Source of the DNA: Alphaproteobacteria bacterium
GTDB lineage: Bacteria; Pseudomonadota; Alphaproteobacteria; Rickettsiales; JABCZZ01
Direction: 5' to 3'
DNA length: 64,000 bases
Assembly (NCBI GenBank): GCA_013289445.1
Contig: JABCZZ010000001.1
Coordinates: 62,001-126,000 of the forward strand
In this document: piece after piece, positions 34,811-42,796 of the stretch
Numbering within the stretch: the stretch's first letter is position 1
Layout of the letters: the number at the start of each line of letters is the position of its first letter
The notes under the pieces: model-generated
Told to the model about the DNA's origin: nothing
The model's database searches: none
What the model saw: the letters and a program-made list of their open reading frames with translations, nothing else
Translations under genes and position numbers: made by a program

Positions 34811-35556
34811 TGAAACGCAGTATTTTATTTGTACTCGTTGCCGCTACCTGCCTTTCAGGTTGCGCCGACACGCTCGCCAGGCTTGAAGGTATCGGCAAGC
34901 CGCCGGCTGAATCCAAAATCGCAGATCCGACTGCGCAGGCAGGCTATAAGCCGCTTACCTGGCCGCTGCCGGAATCTCCGGTGCCTGTGAAACCTCAAGC
35001 CAATTCACTCTGGCAACCCGGCGCACGCGCTTTCTTTCGTGATGGCCGCGCCGCCCGCGTCGGTGACGTGCTGCGCGTGAAAATCAACATCACTGACCAG
35101 GCGGAATTCGATAACAACACCACGAGCACGCGTACCACACAGGAAACCGTTCAGGCCCCAACATTCTTTGGTTTTGAGCTCAAGCTGCCGTCCATTCCGT
35201 TCCTGAATCCCACACCGGCCAATCTGGTCAACGTCAACGGCTCCAACACACATGAAGGCAACGTAACCGCCAAACGTAAGGAAACAGTGCAGACGCAGGT
35301 GGCCGCTATGGTCACGCAGGTGTTGCCCAATGGTAATTTCGTTATCAGCGGCAAGCAGGAATTCCTGATGAACTATGATGTACGCGAAGTGTCAATCAAA
35401 GGCGTCGTGCGCCCGCAGGATATCGGCTCTGATAATACGGTCGATTCGACCCAGGTGGCCGAAGCACGCATCACTTACGGTGGCCACGGCCAGAACATGG
35501 ATGCTCAGCAGCGTCGCTGGGGCAGCCAGGCTGTCGATATCATATCCCCGTTCTAA
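34810..35556 (+). CDS. flgH: Flagellar L-ring protein FlgH
   Basis: Outer-membrane lipoprotein forming the L-ring around the flagellar rod. The 248-residue product has a lipoprotein signal, with VAATCLSGC giving the acylated Cys of the lipobox. Family segments are SLWQPGARAFFRDGRAARVGDVLRVKI, EGNVTAKRKETVQTQVAAMVTQVLPNGNFVISGKQEF and the end DAQQRRWGSQAVDIISPF. ATG 34810 is used; a GTG one codon earlier is possible. No flgI follows; the operon ends at a terminator. Confidence 0.95.
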   Translation: MKRSILFVLVAATCLSGCADTLARLEGIGKPPAESKIADPTAQAGYKPLTWPLPESPVPVKPQANSLWQPGARAFFRDGRAARVGDVLRVKINITDQAEFDNNTTSTRTTQETVQAPTFFGFELKLPSIPFLNPTPANLVNVNGSNTHEGNVTAKRKETVQTQVAAMVTQVLPNGNFVISGKQEFLMNYDVREVSIKGVVRPQDIGSDNTVDSTQVAEARITYGGHGQNMDAQQRRWGSQAVDIISPF

Positions 35557-35567
35557 TGAAGTATCTG

Positions 35568-35600
35568 GGGGAGTGTCGTAAGACGCTCCCCTATTTTTTG
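35568..35600 (+). terminator. Intrinsic terminator of the flgFGAH operon
   Basis: A 10-bp stem (35568-35577 with 35582-35591, one G-T pair) closed by a GTAA tetraloop of the GNRA type and followed by ATTTTTTG. It lies 12 nt after the flgH stop and 13 nt before the end of the convergent dacA-type gene. Confidence 0.9.
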
Positions 35601-35612
35601 CTCGTTATAAAT

Positions 35613-36935
35613 CTAATTCGTTTTATAGACGAAGCAGGGTTCGTGCAGGTTGGAAAGAATCTGGCAGGCACCTTCTGCTTTCGCCTGCGTCAGGTTAACA
35701 AGCCGGGCGCGATGCACATTGGCGCCATCGCCATCGTCAGAAACCGCAATCTTTGAGCCTACCAGCTGGCTGGGCGCCTGCTGCATCGCCTGCGAAGCGG
35801 CATTCGTTGCTTCACTGGCATGTGCAAATGCTCCCACCTGTATCCCCCACTCTTTCGCCTGAGACAACAACCCCGCTTGCGAAGAAGGTTTCACATCGTC
35901 GCCAGGCAGATCACCGCCGCCCTCGCCTTCAAGCGCCTCGTCGTTGCCCGCTGCCGGATAAGCAGAAACACTGCGGCGCGAAAGCGAGGCAAGCTGTTGT
36001 CTGCGTAAATCCCCCGGCGCTGTTGAAGAAGCAAGCTGAGTAAACGTCTGGTCAAGCAGAGCAATCATCTTATCATCACGTGCACGCGAAGTGGGACCGC
36101 CCATGACCACTGCCACCAGATGACGGCCATCGCGCGCCACCGAGGTCACAAGATTGAATCCCGAGGCACGGATATAGCCGGTCTTGATGCCATCAACGCC
36201 GTCATAGCGCGTCATCACGTGATTGTGCGTGACATAGGTGAGGCCGTGATAGCTGAAGGATTCAGTTTTAAACACGGGGAAATACTGCGGGAAATTGCGG
36301 CGCAGTGCCATGCCCAGTATCGCCATGTCATGCGCGGTCGTGTGCTGGCCCGGATCGGGCAGCCCCGAAGCGTTTCTAAAGACAGTGTGCTTCATACCCA
36401 GCGAGCGGGCTTTGGCAGTCATTTTCTCGGCAAATCCGGATTCGCTGCCGCCCATCGCTTCGCCCAACGCCACTGCCGAGTCGTTGGCTGATCGTATGAC
36501 GATGCTGAGGACGGCGTCCTTCACCGCAATACGCTCGCCGGGCTGCAACGCGATATTGGTCTGCGGCTGGCAGGCGGCATGTTCAGAAACCGGTATAGTC
36601 TGGTTCAGGCTCATCGTGCCATGCTTAAGCGCATCGAACGTGAGATACAGCGTCATCATCTTGGTAAGCGATGCGGGGTAACGCGGTGCATCGGGATTTT
36701 CCGATTCGAGCACCTTGCCACTGTCGGCATCGACGATATACGAGGCGGGTTGCGGACGCACATAGATGGCATGCGCATGACGGCGCAAATGGCCGTGCTT
36801 GTGCTTATGGTGTTTGCTTTTTGATGTCGTTTCCTGTGCTTGCGCTTCGCTTAAAGAGCCTGCCAGAGCCGCGCCCAGAAACATTGTTGCAAACAGCGCT
36901 GTTAAAAATGCGCGGTGTCTTCGAGTTGTATTCAT
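35613..36935 (-). CDS. dacA: D-alanyl-D-alanine carboxypeptidase with C-terminal SPOR domain
   Basis: Low-molecular-weight penicillin-binding protein that trims the terminal D-Ala of peptidoglycan stem peptides in the periplasm. The 440-residue product has a signal peptide (ending near SEAQA, residue 33), a His/Lys-rich linker (residues 41-56), and the three catalytic motifs Ser89-x-x-Lys92 (SLTK), Ser149-Ala-Asn (SAN) and Lys251-Thr-Gly (KTG). In place of the membrane-anchoring tail of classical DacA it ends with a SPOR-type domain (WGIQVGAFAHASEATNAA..., from about residue 360), which binds denuded septal peptidoglycan. This DacA-SPOR fusion is common in alphaproteobacteria and directs the enzyme to the division site. 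Confidence 0.93.
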   Translation of the reverse strand: MNTTRRHRAFLTALFATMFLGAALAGSLSEAQAQETTSKSKHHKHKHGHLRRHAHAIYVRPQPASYIVDADSGKVLESENPDAPRYPASLTKMMTLYLTFDALKHGTMSLNQTIPVSEHAACQPQTNIALQPGERIAVKDAVLSIVIRSANDSAVALGEAMGGSESGFAEKMTAKARSLGMKHTVFRNASGLPDPGQHTTAHDMAILGMALRRNFPQYFPVFKTESFSYHGLTYVTHNHVMTRYDGVDGIKTGYIRASGFNLVTSVARDGRHLVAVVMGGPTSRARDDKMIALLDQTFTQLASSTAPGDLRRQQLASLSRRSVSAYPAAGNDEALEGEGGGDLPGDDVKPSSQAGLLSQAKEWGIQVGAFAHASEATNAASQAMQQAPSQLVGSKIAVSDDGDGANVHRARLVNLTQAKAEGACQILSNLHEPCFVYKTN

Positions 36936-37122
36936 GCCCTACCGTATCCGTTTTATTATTAAAATCCAATTGCTGCCGGATAGCCCATTGTAATAAAAAT
37001 ACCGGCTATAATCAAGCCCTAGCAGTGGAAAATGTAATTCTCCACCGTATTTAGCTAAAACTTTAGCATCGCTTTGATCGCCGATACGCAAAAATTGAGA
37101 ACGGTTTTTTTGGCTCGATTGA

Positions 37123-37947
37123 TCAAAAGCCGGTGGTCAGTATGAGTGCACAATGGGTGCCGGCATTATTGACATTGTAGACAAAAGTGCTGCCCGAAGC
37201 GATGGCACAGGTTGCATCGGCATACGCGCTTGTGGTTGAAATCGTGGTAATATTTCCGCTCGAAGGTACGCCATCATCATATTTACCGTCAAAGCTGGAA
37301 GCTTCGCCCGATGTCATTATCGGATTGATGGTAAAGCCTCCGGCAAAGTATCCGCCAACAAAAAATATATGGCCGTAATTACCGGGAAAAGCGCCATAAG
37401 TGGCGTCGCCAACAGGAACAGTCCCCGCGTAAACAATAGAGAACCCGGCGCCATTGAGTCGGCTGGAGGGCACGCTAACACCCGGCATATTATCCAGGGT
37501 TTGCCCTGCTAATTGAGAAATACCGGTATAGCTACCAGAAATCAGCTGCGCATTGGACAGATGCTGCCAGAAAAGCTGAAGCTCATTCGAATTAATTGTA
37601 GTGAAAGTAAAAGGTGGCAACCAGTTATAGACGGAACCGTTATTATTGCCATTGCAGGTAAGCGTGCCACCCGGGCTCGCGCTGGCCGGAGCAGGCGGAC
37701 ACGTCGTCATCGCGCCCCAGAACGTCGTAGCATTGCCTATATCACCCGGCAGCGCTCCATATTTGCTGGAAAATGTGCTCACCGCCGATTCATAACGCTG
37801 AGCATCCGTCATGATACTGTTGATTTTCGACTGGCGTATAAGCGACTGCGCCACAAGAATGCCCGCTGTAAGCAGCCCTATGATAACAAGAACAATCGCA
37901 AGTTCGATGAGGGTAAAGCCTGCGGCATTTCTTTTTAAAGACTTCAT
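37123..37947 (-). CDS. Type IV prepilin-like protein (copy 4, last of the tandem)
   Basis: A 274-residue prepilin-like protein. Leader MKSLKRNAAG, then FTLIELAIVLVIIGLLTAGILVAQSLI, is the prepilin-peptidase site plus hydrophobic helix. The KYGALPGDIGNATTFWG segment and the C-terminal CAIASGSTFVYNVNNAGTHCALILTTGF-like end are shared with the two genes upstream. ATG 37947 is chosen because it gives a normal short basic leader; the longer in-frame reading contains unrelated sequence. A cysteine pair near the C-terminus probably forms the pilin-type disulfide loop. Confidence 0.87.
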   Translation of the reverse strand: MKSLKRNAAGFTLIELAIVLVIIGLLTAGILVAQSLIRQSKINSIMTDAQRYESAVSTFSSKYGALPGDIGNATTFWGAMTTCPPAPASASPGGTLTCNGNNNGSVYNWLPPFTFTTINSNELQLFWQHLSNAQLISGSYTGISQLAGQTLDNMPGVSVPSSRLNGAGFSIVYAGTVPVGDATYGAFPGNYGHIFFVGGYFAGGFTINPIMTSGEASSFDGKYDDGVPSSGNITTISTTSAYADATCAIASGSTFVYNVNNAGTHCALILTTGF

Positions 37948-37984
37948 TGCTTCATCACTCTTTTCGTTCCTGTCCGTATGCAGG

Positions 37985-38797
37985 TTAAAATCCTGTGGCA
38001 AGAATAAGCGCACACTGAATGCCAGGCATCGCAACGTTATATACATTGGCCGTACCATTGTTCGTCGTACAGCCTGATGTATTGCCCCACCCCGATCCAC
38101 TGCTGAACGTGAATACATTTCCTGTGGCGGGTGAGCCGTCATCATATTTACTATCAAAACTTTGGGCCTCATCCGTGGTAAGGATGGCATTGGCCGGGTA
38201 CATGCCCACCTCACGCCCACCTAAAAAATACACGTGCATTGTACCTCTAGAAAAGAAAGCGGGCGCATTATCCCCCAGATAGATAATACCGATACCCATT
38301 CCGTTTAGTCGGCCTGCGGGAATATTGACGCCGGGCACGCTGTCGATCCATAAAGTGGGGCCCGCTGCAGCGGTATAGGTACCGGGAATCATTCCCGCAA
38401 TTGCCAGATGTTGCCAGTAGGTGAACTCCTCCGCATAATTGGTGCCGGACGAGACTGCGGATGACCAGGCATAGACCATGCCATTGCCATCGCCATTGCA
38501 GGTGAGCGTTCCTACAGCGGGTGGCGACCCATACCCTGTCGGGCAGCTCGACTGCGCTCCCCAGTAGCTGGTGGCATTGGGCATATCGCCCGGCAAAGCA
38601 TTATATTTCTGCGCAAAAGTATTCGTGGCGGCAATGTAGCGCTGCGCATCCGCCATGGTGCCATTGATCTGTGATTGGCGCAGCAGGGTCTGGCCAACGA
38701 AAATAGAGCCTGCAAGTAATGCTATAATAATGAGTACCACCGACATTTCGATGAGTGTAAAACCCTGCTCGCCATTTTTTAAAGACACGTTTCGCAT
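37985..38797 (-). CDS. Type IV prepilin-like protein (copy 3, middle of the tandem)
   Basis: A 270-residue prepilin-like protein with leader MRNVSLKNGEQG followed by FTLIEMSVVLIIIALLAGSIFVGQ. It keeps KYNALPGDMPNATSYWGAQ and the C-terminal FDSKYDDGSPATGNV and GIQCALILATGF motifs of its neighbours. It starts 5 nt after the stop of copy 2, so the two are co-transcribed. It has about the same length and layout as copies 2 and 4, pointing to tandem duplication followed by divergence. Confidence 0.87.
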   Translation of the reverse strand: MRNVSLKNGEQGFTLIEMSVVLIIIALLAGSIFVGQTLLRQSQINGTMADAQRYIAATNTFAQKYNALPGDMPNATSYWGAQSSCPTGYGSPPAVGTLTCNGDGNGMVYAWSSAVSSGTNYAEEFTYWQHLAIAGMIPGTYTAAAGPTLWIDSVPGVNIPAGRLNGMGIGIIYLGDNAPAFFSRGTMHVYFLGGREVGMYPANAILTTDEAQSFDSKYDDGSPATGNVFTFSSGSGWGNTSGCTTNNGTANVYNVAMPGIQCALILATGF

Positions 38798-38802
38798 CTG
38801 CC

Positions 38803-39645
38803 TTAAAATCCTGTGGTGATGATGAAAGCGCATAAATTGCCGGTAACATTTATGTTATACACAAACGTGCTGCCCGACGCCAATGCACAGGTCGGAGTTC
38901 CCCATGGCGCTCCTGTGGAAAAAGTCTGTATGGCGCCAGTGGAAGGCACGCCGTCGTCATATTTGTTGTCGAATGCCTGCGCTTCATATGCGGTGACGAT
39001 TGGATTCATCGTATAACTGCCGCTGTCCTGTCCGCCAACAAAAAACACATGTCCGTAATTCGTAGTCGTTGAAAATGTCACGCCGAGCCCGTTTACTCCC
39101 ACGTAAATCACGCTATAGCCGAGCCCGGTGATGCGCCCTTTGGCAACATTGCTCCCCGGCACGCTATCGATAATTCCGGCAGGTCCAGGCGCTCCTATGT
39201 AGTTTCCCGAGATCAGTTGCGCGTTCGTAAGATGCTGCCAGAAATAAAACATCTCTGAGTAGTTCTGCGCGCTTGTAGACACTATGGCATTGTACCACTG
39301 ATAAATTTGCCCATTGCCATCGCCATTGCAAGTGGCGGACGATGCACCGGTCGCTTCCGAATTGGTGGCGGGGCAAGTGGTCTGACTCCCCCAATAATTG
39401 GTGGCGGTGGCCATATCGCCCGGCAGCGCATTGTATTTTTCCGAAAATGTTTTCACCGCGCTTGTGTAACGCTGCATGTCTACGATGATGCTGCTGATCT
39501 GTGACTGGCGAATGAGTGACTGCGCCACGAGAATGCCGCCCACGAGTCCGCCGATAATAACCAATACGACGGAGAGCTCGATAAGCGTGAATCCCTGCAT
39601 GCGTAACAATGCAGAAGATCGTTTTAAGAGGCTTGGCATTCGCAT
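38803..39645 (-). CDS. Type IV prepilin-like protein (copy 2, first of the tandem)
   Basis: A 280-residue prepilin-like protein with leader MRMPSLLKRSSALLRMQG followed by FTLIELSVVLVIIGGLVGGILVAQ. It has KYNALPGDMATATNYWGSQ, FDNKYDDGVPSTGAI and CALASGSTFVYNINVTGN toward the C-terminus. The start could be a few codons later (ATG 39639). The sequence upstream on this strand holds TATACT and TATAAA, a possible -10 region, about 20 nt before the ATG, but no good -35 was found. First gene of the three-gene prepilin operon. Confidence 0.86.
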   Translation of the reverse strand: MRMPSLLKRSSALLRMQGFTLIELSVVLVIIGGLVGGILVAQSLIRQSQISSIIVDMQRYTSAVKTFSEKYNALPGDMATATNYWGSQTTCPATNSEATGASSATCNGDGNGQIYQWYNAIVSTSAQNYSEMFYFWQHLTNAQLISGNYIGAPGPAGIIDSVPGSNVAKGRITGLGYSVIYVGVNGLGVTFSTTTNYGHVFFVGGQDSGSYTMNPIVTAYEAQAFDNKYDDGVPSTGAIQTFSTGAPWGTPTCALASGSTFVYNINVTGNLCAFIITTGF

Positions 39646-39703
39646 TTCCCGTTAGATATTTTCTTTATAGTATAATGGAAAAATCCGTGATCATACAGCA
39701 TTC

Positions 39704-40435
39704 TTACACTCCGGCGGGCTGCACCGTCGAAGGGACATATACTTTGCGCGCGCGCACACGCGCTTTCTGCGCGGCCGGGGCATAAATCTGTTTTTCCGCC
39801 TCGACGATGAGTACGCCTCCGAAGGCCGCAAAGAACCGGCTGCCCACCACTTCTAAAAACCGTGCAGCCCTTAAAATATAGCGCCGGGTTGAAGGGGGGA
39901 AAAATAAAGCCGCAGTCGTATGCAGCGGCGTGAAGGACTGTTCGGACAGAAGCTGACGGAATTGCCAGGCTGAAAACGGCTGGCCGTAAGCAAACGGGCT
40001 GCCGGGTGCCCGCGCCCAGATGCCGCGGCGGTTGGGCACCACGACAAGCAGGCGGCCCGCCGGCGAAAGCACACGCCATATTTCCGATAACATCGGGCGC
40101 ACCTGCTCACTGTTTTCAAGCGCGTGCACCACCAGCACGCGGTTAATGCTGTTGTCGGCAAACGGCAGTTCGGCTTCATCGGTCATCAGGGAAAGGTTGC
40201 GCGCATTAGGCGGCCAGTGAATCACGCCTTGCGGAGCAGGCATGCAGGCAAAAATACTCTGCGCCTCACCGACAAACGACGCCAGATAGGGAGTGGCAAA
40301 TCCAAGACCCACCACGGAATCGCCTTTAGCCTGGCCCCACAGAGCACTAATACGGCGGCGCAGGCTTAAACAGGCAATCTGTCCCAATGCAGAAGCATAA
40401 AATTCCTTGAGTGCGATGACATCTGGCCAGAGCAT
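39704..40435 (-). CDS. Class I SAM-dependent methyltransferase
   Basis: A 243-residue predicted methyltransferase. The N-terminal part resembles a SAM-binding Rossmann start (VVGLGFATPYLASFVGEA), followed by EAELPFADNSINRVLVVHALENSEQ (motif II/III, with the D-S-I pair) and VLSPAGRLLVVVPNRRGIWARA (motif post-III), as in UbiE/COQ5-like proteins. The C-terminal region is rich in Arg/Pro. It lies 1 nt after smpB. The substrate cannot be assigned. Confidence 0.82.
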   Translation of the reverse strand: MLWPDVIALKEFYASALGQIACLSLRRRISALWGQAKGDSVVGLGFATPYLASFVGEAQSIFACMPAPQGVIHWPPNARNLSLMTDEAELPFADNSINRVLVVHALENSEQVRPMLSEIWRVLSPAGRLLVVVPNRRGIWARAPGSPFAYGQPFSAWQFRQLLSEQSFTPLHTTAALFFPPSTRRYILRAARFLEVVGSRFFAAFGGVLIVEAEKQIYAPAAQKARVRARKVYVPSTVQPAGV

Positions 40436-40436
40436 A

Positions 40437-40928
40437 TTACTTCTTCAACATCCCTCGTTGCTGGCGTTCCCAGTCGCGCTTCTTGATGGTCTCGCGCTTA
40501 TCGAATTCCTTTTTGCCTTTGCCCAGGCCCATGAGAACCTTCACAATACCGCGTGCATTGAAATACATTTTCAGCGGCACCAGCGAAAATCCCTTCACTT
40601 TCACCTGACCGATGAACTTGCTCATCTGTTTTTTATGCACCAGCAATTTACGTGCGCGTTTGGGTTCGTGGTTATTGCGATTGCCGGCGATATAGACCGG
40701 GATATCCAGATTGAATATCCATAGTTCGCCTTTCATTTCGCCTGCATGCGCGTCATTGATATTGGAGCGTCCCAACCGCAGTGATTTAACTTCCGTGCCG
40801 GTCAACACGATGCCCGCCTCGAACGTTTCTTCGATAAAATAATTATAGCGCGCCTTGCGGTTCTCAGCGATCAGCTTACCGTGATCTTTTTTTGCCTTTT
40901 CGTTGGGCGTGCCTTTTTTCGGCGGCAT
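40437..40928 (-). CDS. smpB: SsrA-binding protein SmpB
   Basis: Partner of tmRNA in rescue of stalled ribosomes. The 163-residue product contains NRKARYNYFIEETFEAGIVLTGTEVKSLRLGRSNINDA, GELWIFNLDIPVYI and a basic C-terminal tail (KGKKEFDKRETIKKRDWERQQ) that inserts into the mRNA channel in the ribosome. ATG overlaps the dapA stop (TGATG). The tmRNA gene was not seen in the window. Confidence 0.96.
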   Translation of the reverse strand: MPPKKGTPNEKAKKDHGKLIAENRKARYNYFIEETFEAGIVLTGTEVKSLRLGRSNINDAHAGEMKGELWIFNLDIPVYIAGNRNNHEPKRARKLLVHKKQMSKFIGQVKVKGFSLVPLKMYFNARGIVKVLMGLGKGKKEFDKRETIKKRDWERQQRGMLKK

Positions 40929-41800
40929 CAGATAAGCCCGGCCTTCTGGACGGCTTCACGAATACGCGTTTTGCAGGTATCGGAGGGTTCCACCAATGGC
41001 AGGCGCAGATTGCCGGTGCATTTATTCATCAGTGAAATGGCATATTTCACCGGGCCCGGACTGGTCTCAAGGAACATCGCCTGATGTAGCGGCACCAGTT
41101 TGTCGTGCAAGGCAAGCGCTTCGATATAATCGCCCGCAAGTGTCTTGTTCTGCACCTCGGCGCATAGTTTCGGCGCCACATTGGAGGTTACCGAGATGCA
41201 CCCCACCCCGCCCTGCGCATTGAAGGCGACTGCCGTCATGTCTTCGCCGGAAAGCTGAATAAACTCCGCGCCAAGACGGGCACGCAGCGTGCTCACACGC
41301 GCAAGATCGCCGGTGGCATCTTTGAGCCCGACGATATTGGGCAGCTTGGCAAGGCGCTCCAATGTCTCGTCGGAAATATTGATGACCGAACGGCCGGGAA
41401 TGTTATAGACGATCACCGGCAACTCCACCGCTTCAGTGATGGCCTTGTAATGCTGCACAATGCCCTCGGGCGTCGGCTTGTTATAATAGGGACTGACGAT
41501 AAGCGCGCCATCCGCACCCGCTTTTTTGGCATGGCGCGTAAACATGATCGCTTCTTCGGTGGAGTTAGCCCCCGTGCCCGCAAGCACCCTGACGCGTCCT
41601 TTAGCAGCCTCAACGCAGAGGCTCACCACACGGTTATGCTCTTCATAGGTCAAGGTCGGCGATTCACCGGTAGTGCCGCACGGCACTAGACCATGCACGC
41701 CCTCGGCGATCTGCCATTCAACAAACGTACCGAACGCCTTTTCATCCACCTTGCCGTTTTTAAACGGCGTCACCAGCGCGGTATAGAGTCCACGAAACAT
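40928..41800 (-). CDS. dapA: 4-hydroxy-tetrahydrodipicolinate synthase
   Basis: First enzyme of the lysine/diaminopimelate branch, condensing pyruvate with aspartate semialdehyde. The 290-residue TIM-barrel product has [10 protein letters not shown] (residues 42-51), the SPYYNKPT loop, Tyr132 in VYNIPGRS, and Schiff-base Lys160 in [10 protein letters not shown]. Full length. It sits directly upstream of smpB and a methyltransferase gene, probably one transcript. Confidence 0.96.
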   Translation of the reverse strand: MFRGLYTALVTPFKNGKVDEKAFGTFVEWQIAEGVHGLVPCGTTGESPTLTYEEHNRVVSLCVEAAKGRVRVLAGTGANSTEEAIMFTRHAKKAGADGALIVSPYYNKPTPEGIVQHYKAITEAVELPVIVYNIPGRSVINISDETLERLAKLPNIVGLKDATGDLARVSTLRARLGAEFIQLSGEDMTAVAFNAQGGVGCISVTSNVAPKLCAEVQNKTLAGDYIEALALHDKLVPLHQAMFLETSPGPVKYAISLMNKCTGNLRLPLVEPSDTCKTRIREAVQKAGLI

Positions 41801-41822
41801 ATGATTATCCTAAGAATACGGG

Positions 41823-41836
41823 GGCGAATATTCGCC
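41823..41836. promoter_or_regulatory. 14-nt perfect palindrome GGCGAATATTCGCC upstream of dapA
   Basis: Perfect inverted repeat with no spacer, about 22 nt upstream of the dapA ATG and 48 nt past the end of the flagellin-like gene. It could be an operator for dapA or a short hairpin in its leader. No T-run follows, so it is not a convincing terminator. Confidence 0.4.
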
Positions 41837-41883
41837 GATTTGCGCCTGCATGTCTAGCAGATTCAGGCTTTTATGCCCGCCCG

Positions 41884-42663
41884 CTATTCCTGTACAAGGC
41901 CAAGCAGCGTCTCGGAGAGATTGCCGGTCTGCGCCTGCGCACTGATGCCAGGCGTTCCAAGCAGGCTCGAAAGCGTATCGCCTTGCGCGCCATCGGTGAG
42001 ATCATTGTCGCTCAGTGTTGAGCTGGCCGCAGTGGAATTCGCCAGCGCCGTATCTACATTGGCCAGCGCAAAGCTAAGCTGCGACTGCACGCCGGTGATA
42101 TCCTGCGACGTGCCATTCACCTGATCCTGCGCTCCATTAAGCGCGGCGATGACATCAGAATTACTGCCTGTGCCAAGCGAAAGCGTATTGCTGCCAAAAA
42201 GCCCCTGTGTCGTAAGGTCAGGCAGCGACAATGCCGAAGAGTCATCCTCTCCCGTGGGAGCTGCAAACGATCCGTTCAGCAGGCTGGCGCCATTGAAACT
42301 CGTATTGCCGGCAATCAGATTCACTTCCGTCAGAAGCTGCTGGAACTCGCTGGAGGCAGTCTGGCTATTGCCGCCCTGCTGCGCGAGCGAAAGAAGCTGC
42401 TGCAGAATATCGGAGATTTGTCCGGCGCCATCCTGCGCTACTTCAAGCAGGCTGCTTAACTGCGCGAAACTCGCAGACGCCGTAACGAGGCTGGAAGTTT
42501 GCAGCGAGGCACCCGGTGAAAGCACCACGGCCGATGTATTGGCAGCATTGCTGTTGGCCGTTGGGGTCACCGCAGAGCTCACCTGAGCAGACGAGCTGCT
42601 AAGCGGCGTGGACTGGCGCGCAAGCGCAGCCGAGATGAAATCCTGAAGCGGGGTGACAGCCAT
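41884..42663 (-). CDS. Shortened flagellin-like protein, isolated from flagellar genes
   Basis: A 259-residue protein resembling flagellin, without a classical N-terminus. The segment ASFAQLSSLLEVAQDGAGQISDILQQLLSLAQQGGNSQTASSEFQQLLTEVNLIAGNTSFNGASLLNG (about residues 65-130) carries the conserved flagellin D1 pattern 'AQDG..QI..IL..L..LA.Q......F..L..E......T.FNG..LL.G'. The C-terminal part (GVQSQLSFALANVDTALANSTAASSTLSDNDLTDG) matches the flagellin C-terminal helix with its S-x-I/L-x-D-x-D end. The first 60 residues are Ser/Thr/Ala-rich and lack the N-terminal helix needed for normal filament assembly. Start ATG 42663. It has no flagellar neighbours. It may be a minor filament component, a cap or export-linked variant, or a decaying flagellin. 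Confidence 0.75.
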   Translation of the reverse strand: MAVTPLQDFISAALARQSTPLSSSSAQVSSAVTPTANSNAANTSAVVLSPGASLQTSSLVTASASFAQLSSLLEVAQDGAGQISDILQQLLSLAQQGGNSQTASSEFQQLLTEVNLIAGNTSFNGASLLNGSFAAPTGEDDSSALSLPDLTTQGLFGSNTLSLGTGSNSDVIAALNGAQDQVNGTSQDITGVQSQLSFALANVDTALANSTAASSTLSDNDLTDGAQGDTLSSLLGTPGISAQAQTGNLSETLLGLVQE

Positions 42664-42796
42664 CGAGTTACCTACTCATAACCTACCGGCGCTATACTTG
42701 CGCAGGCTATTTATTATTATGGTGATTATTCTACCGGATTTCCCTGTAAAAATCATCTGAAAAATCATAGTTGTTGCAAAGCCTGACGGAGGCTAT

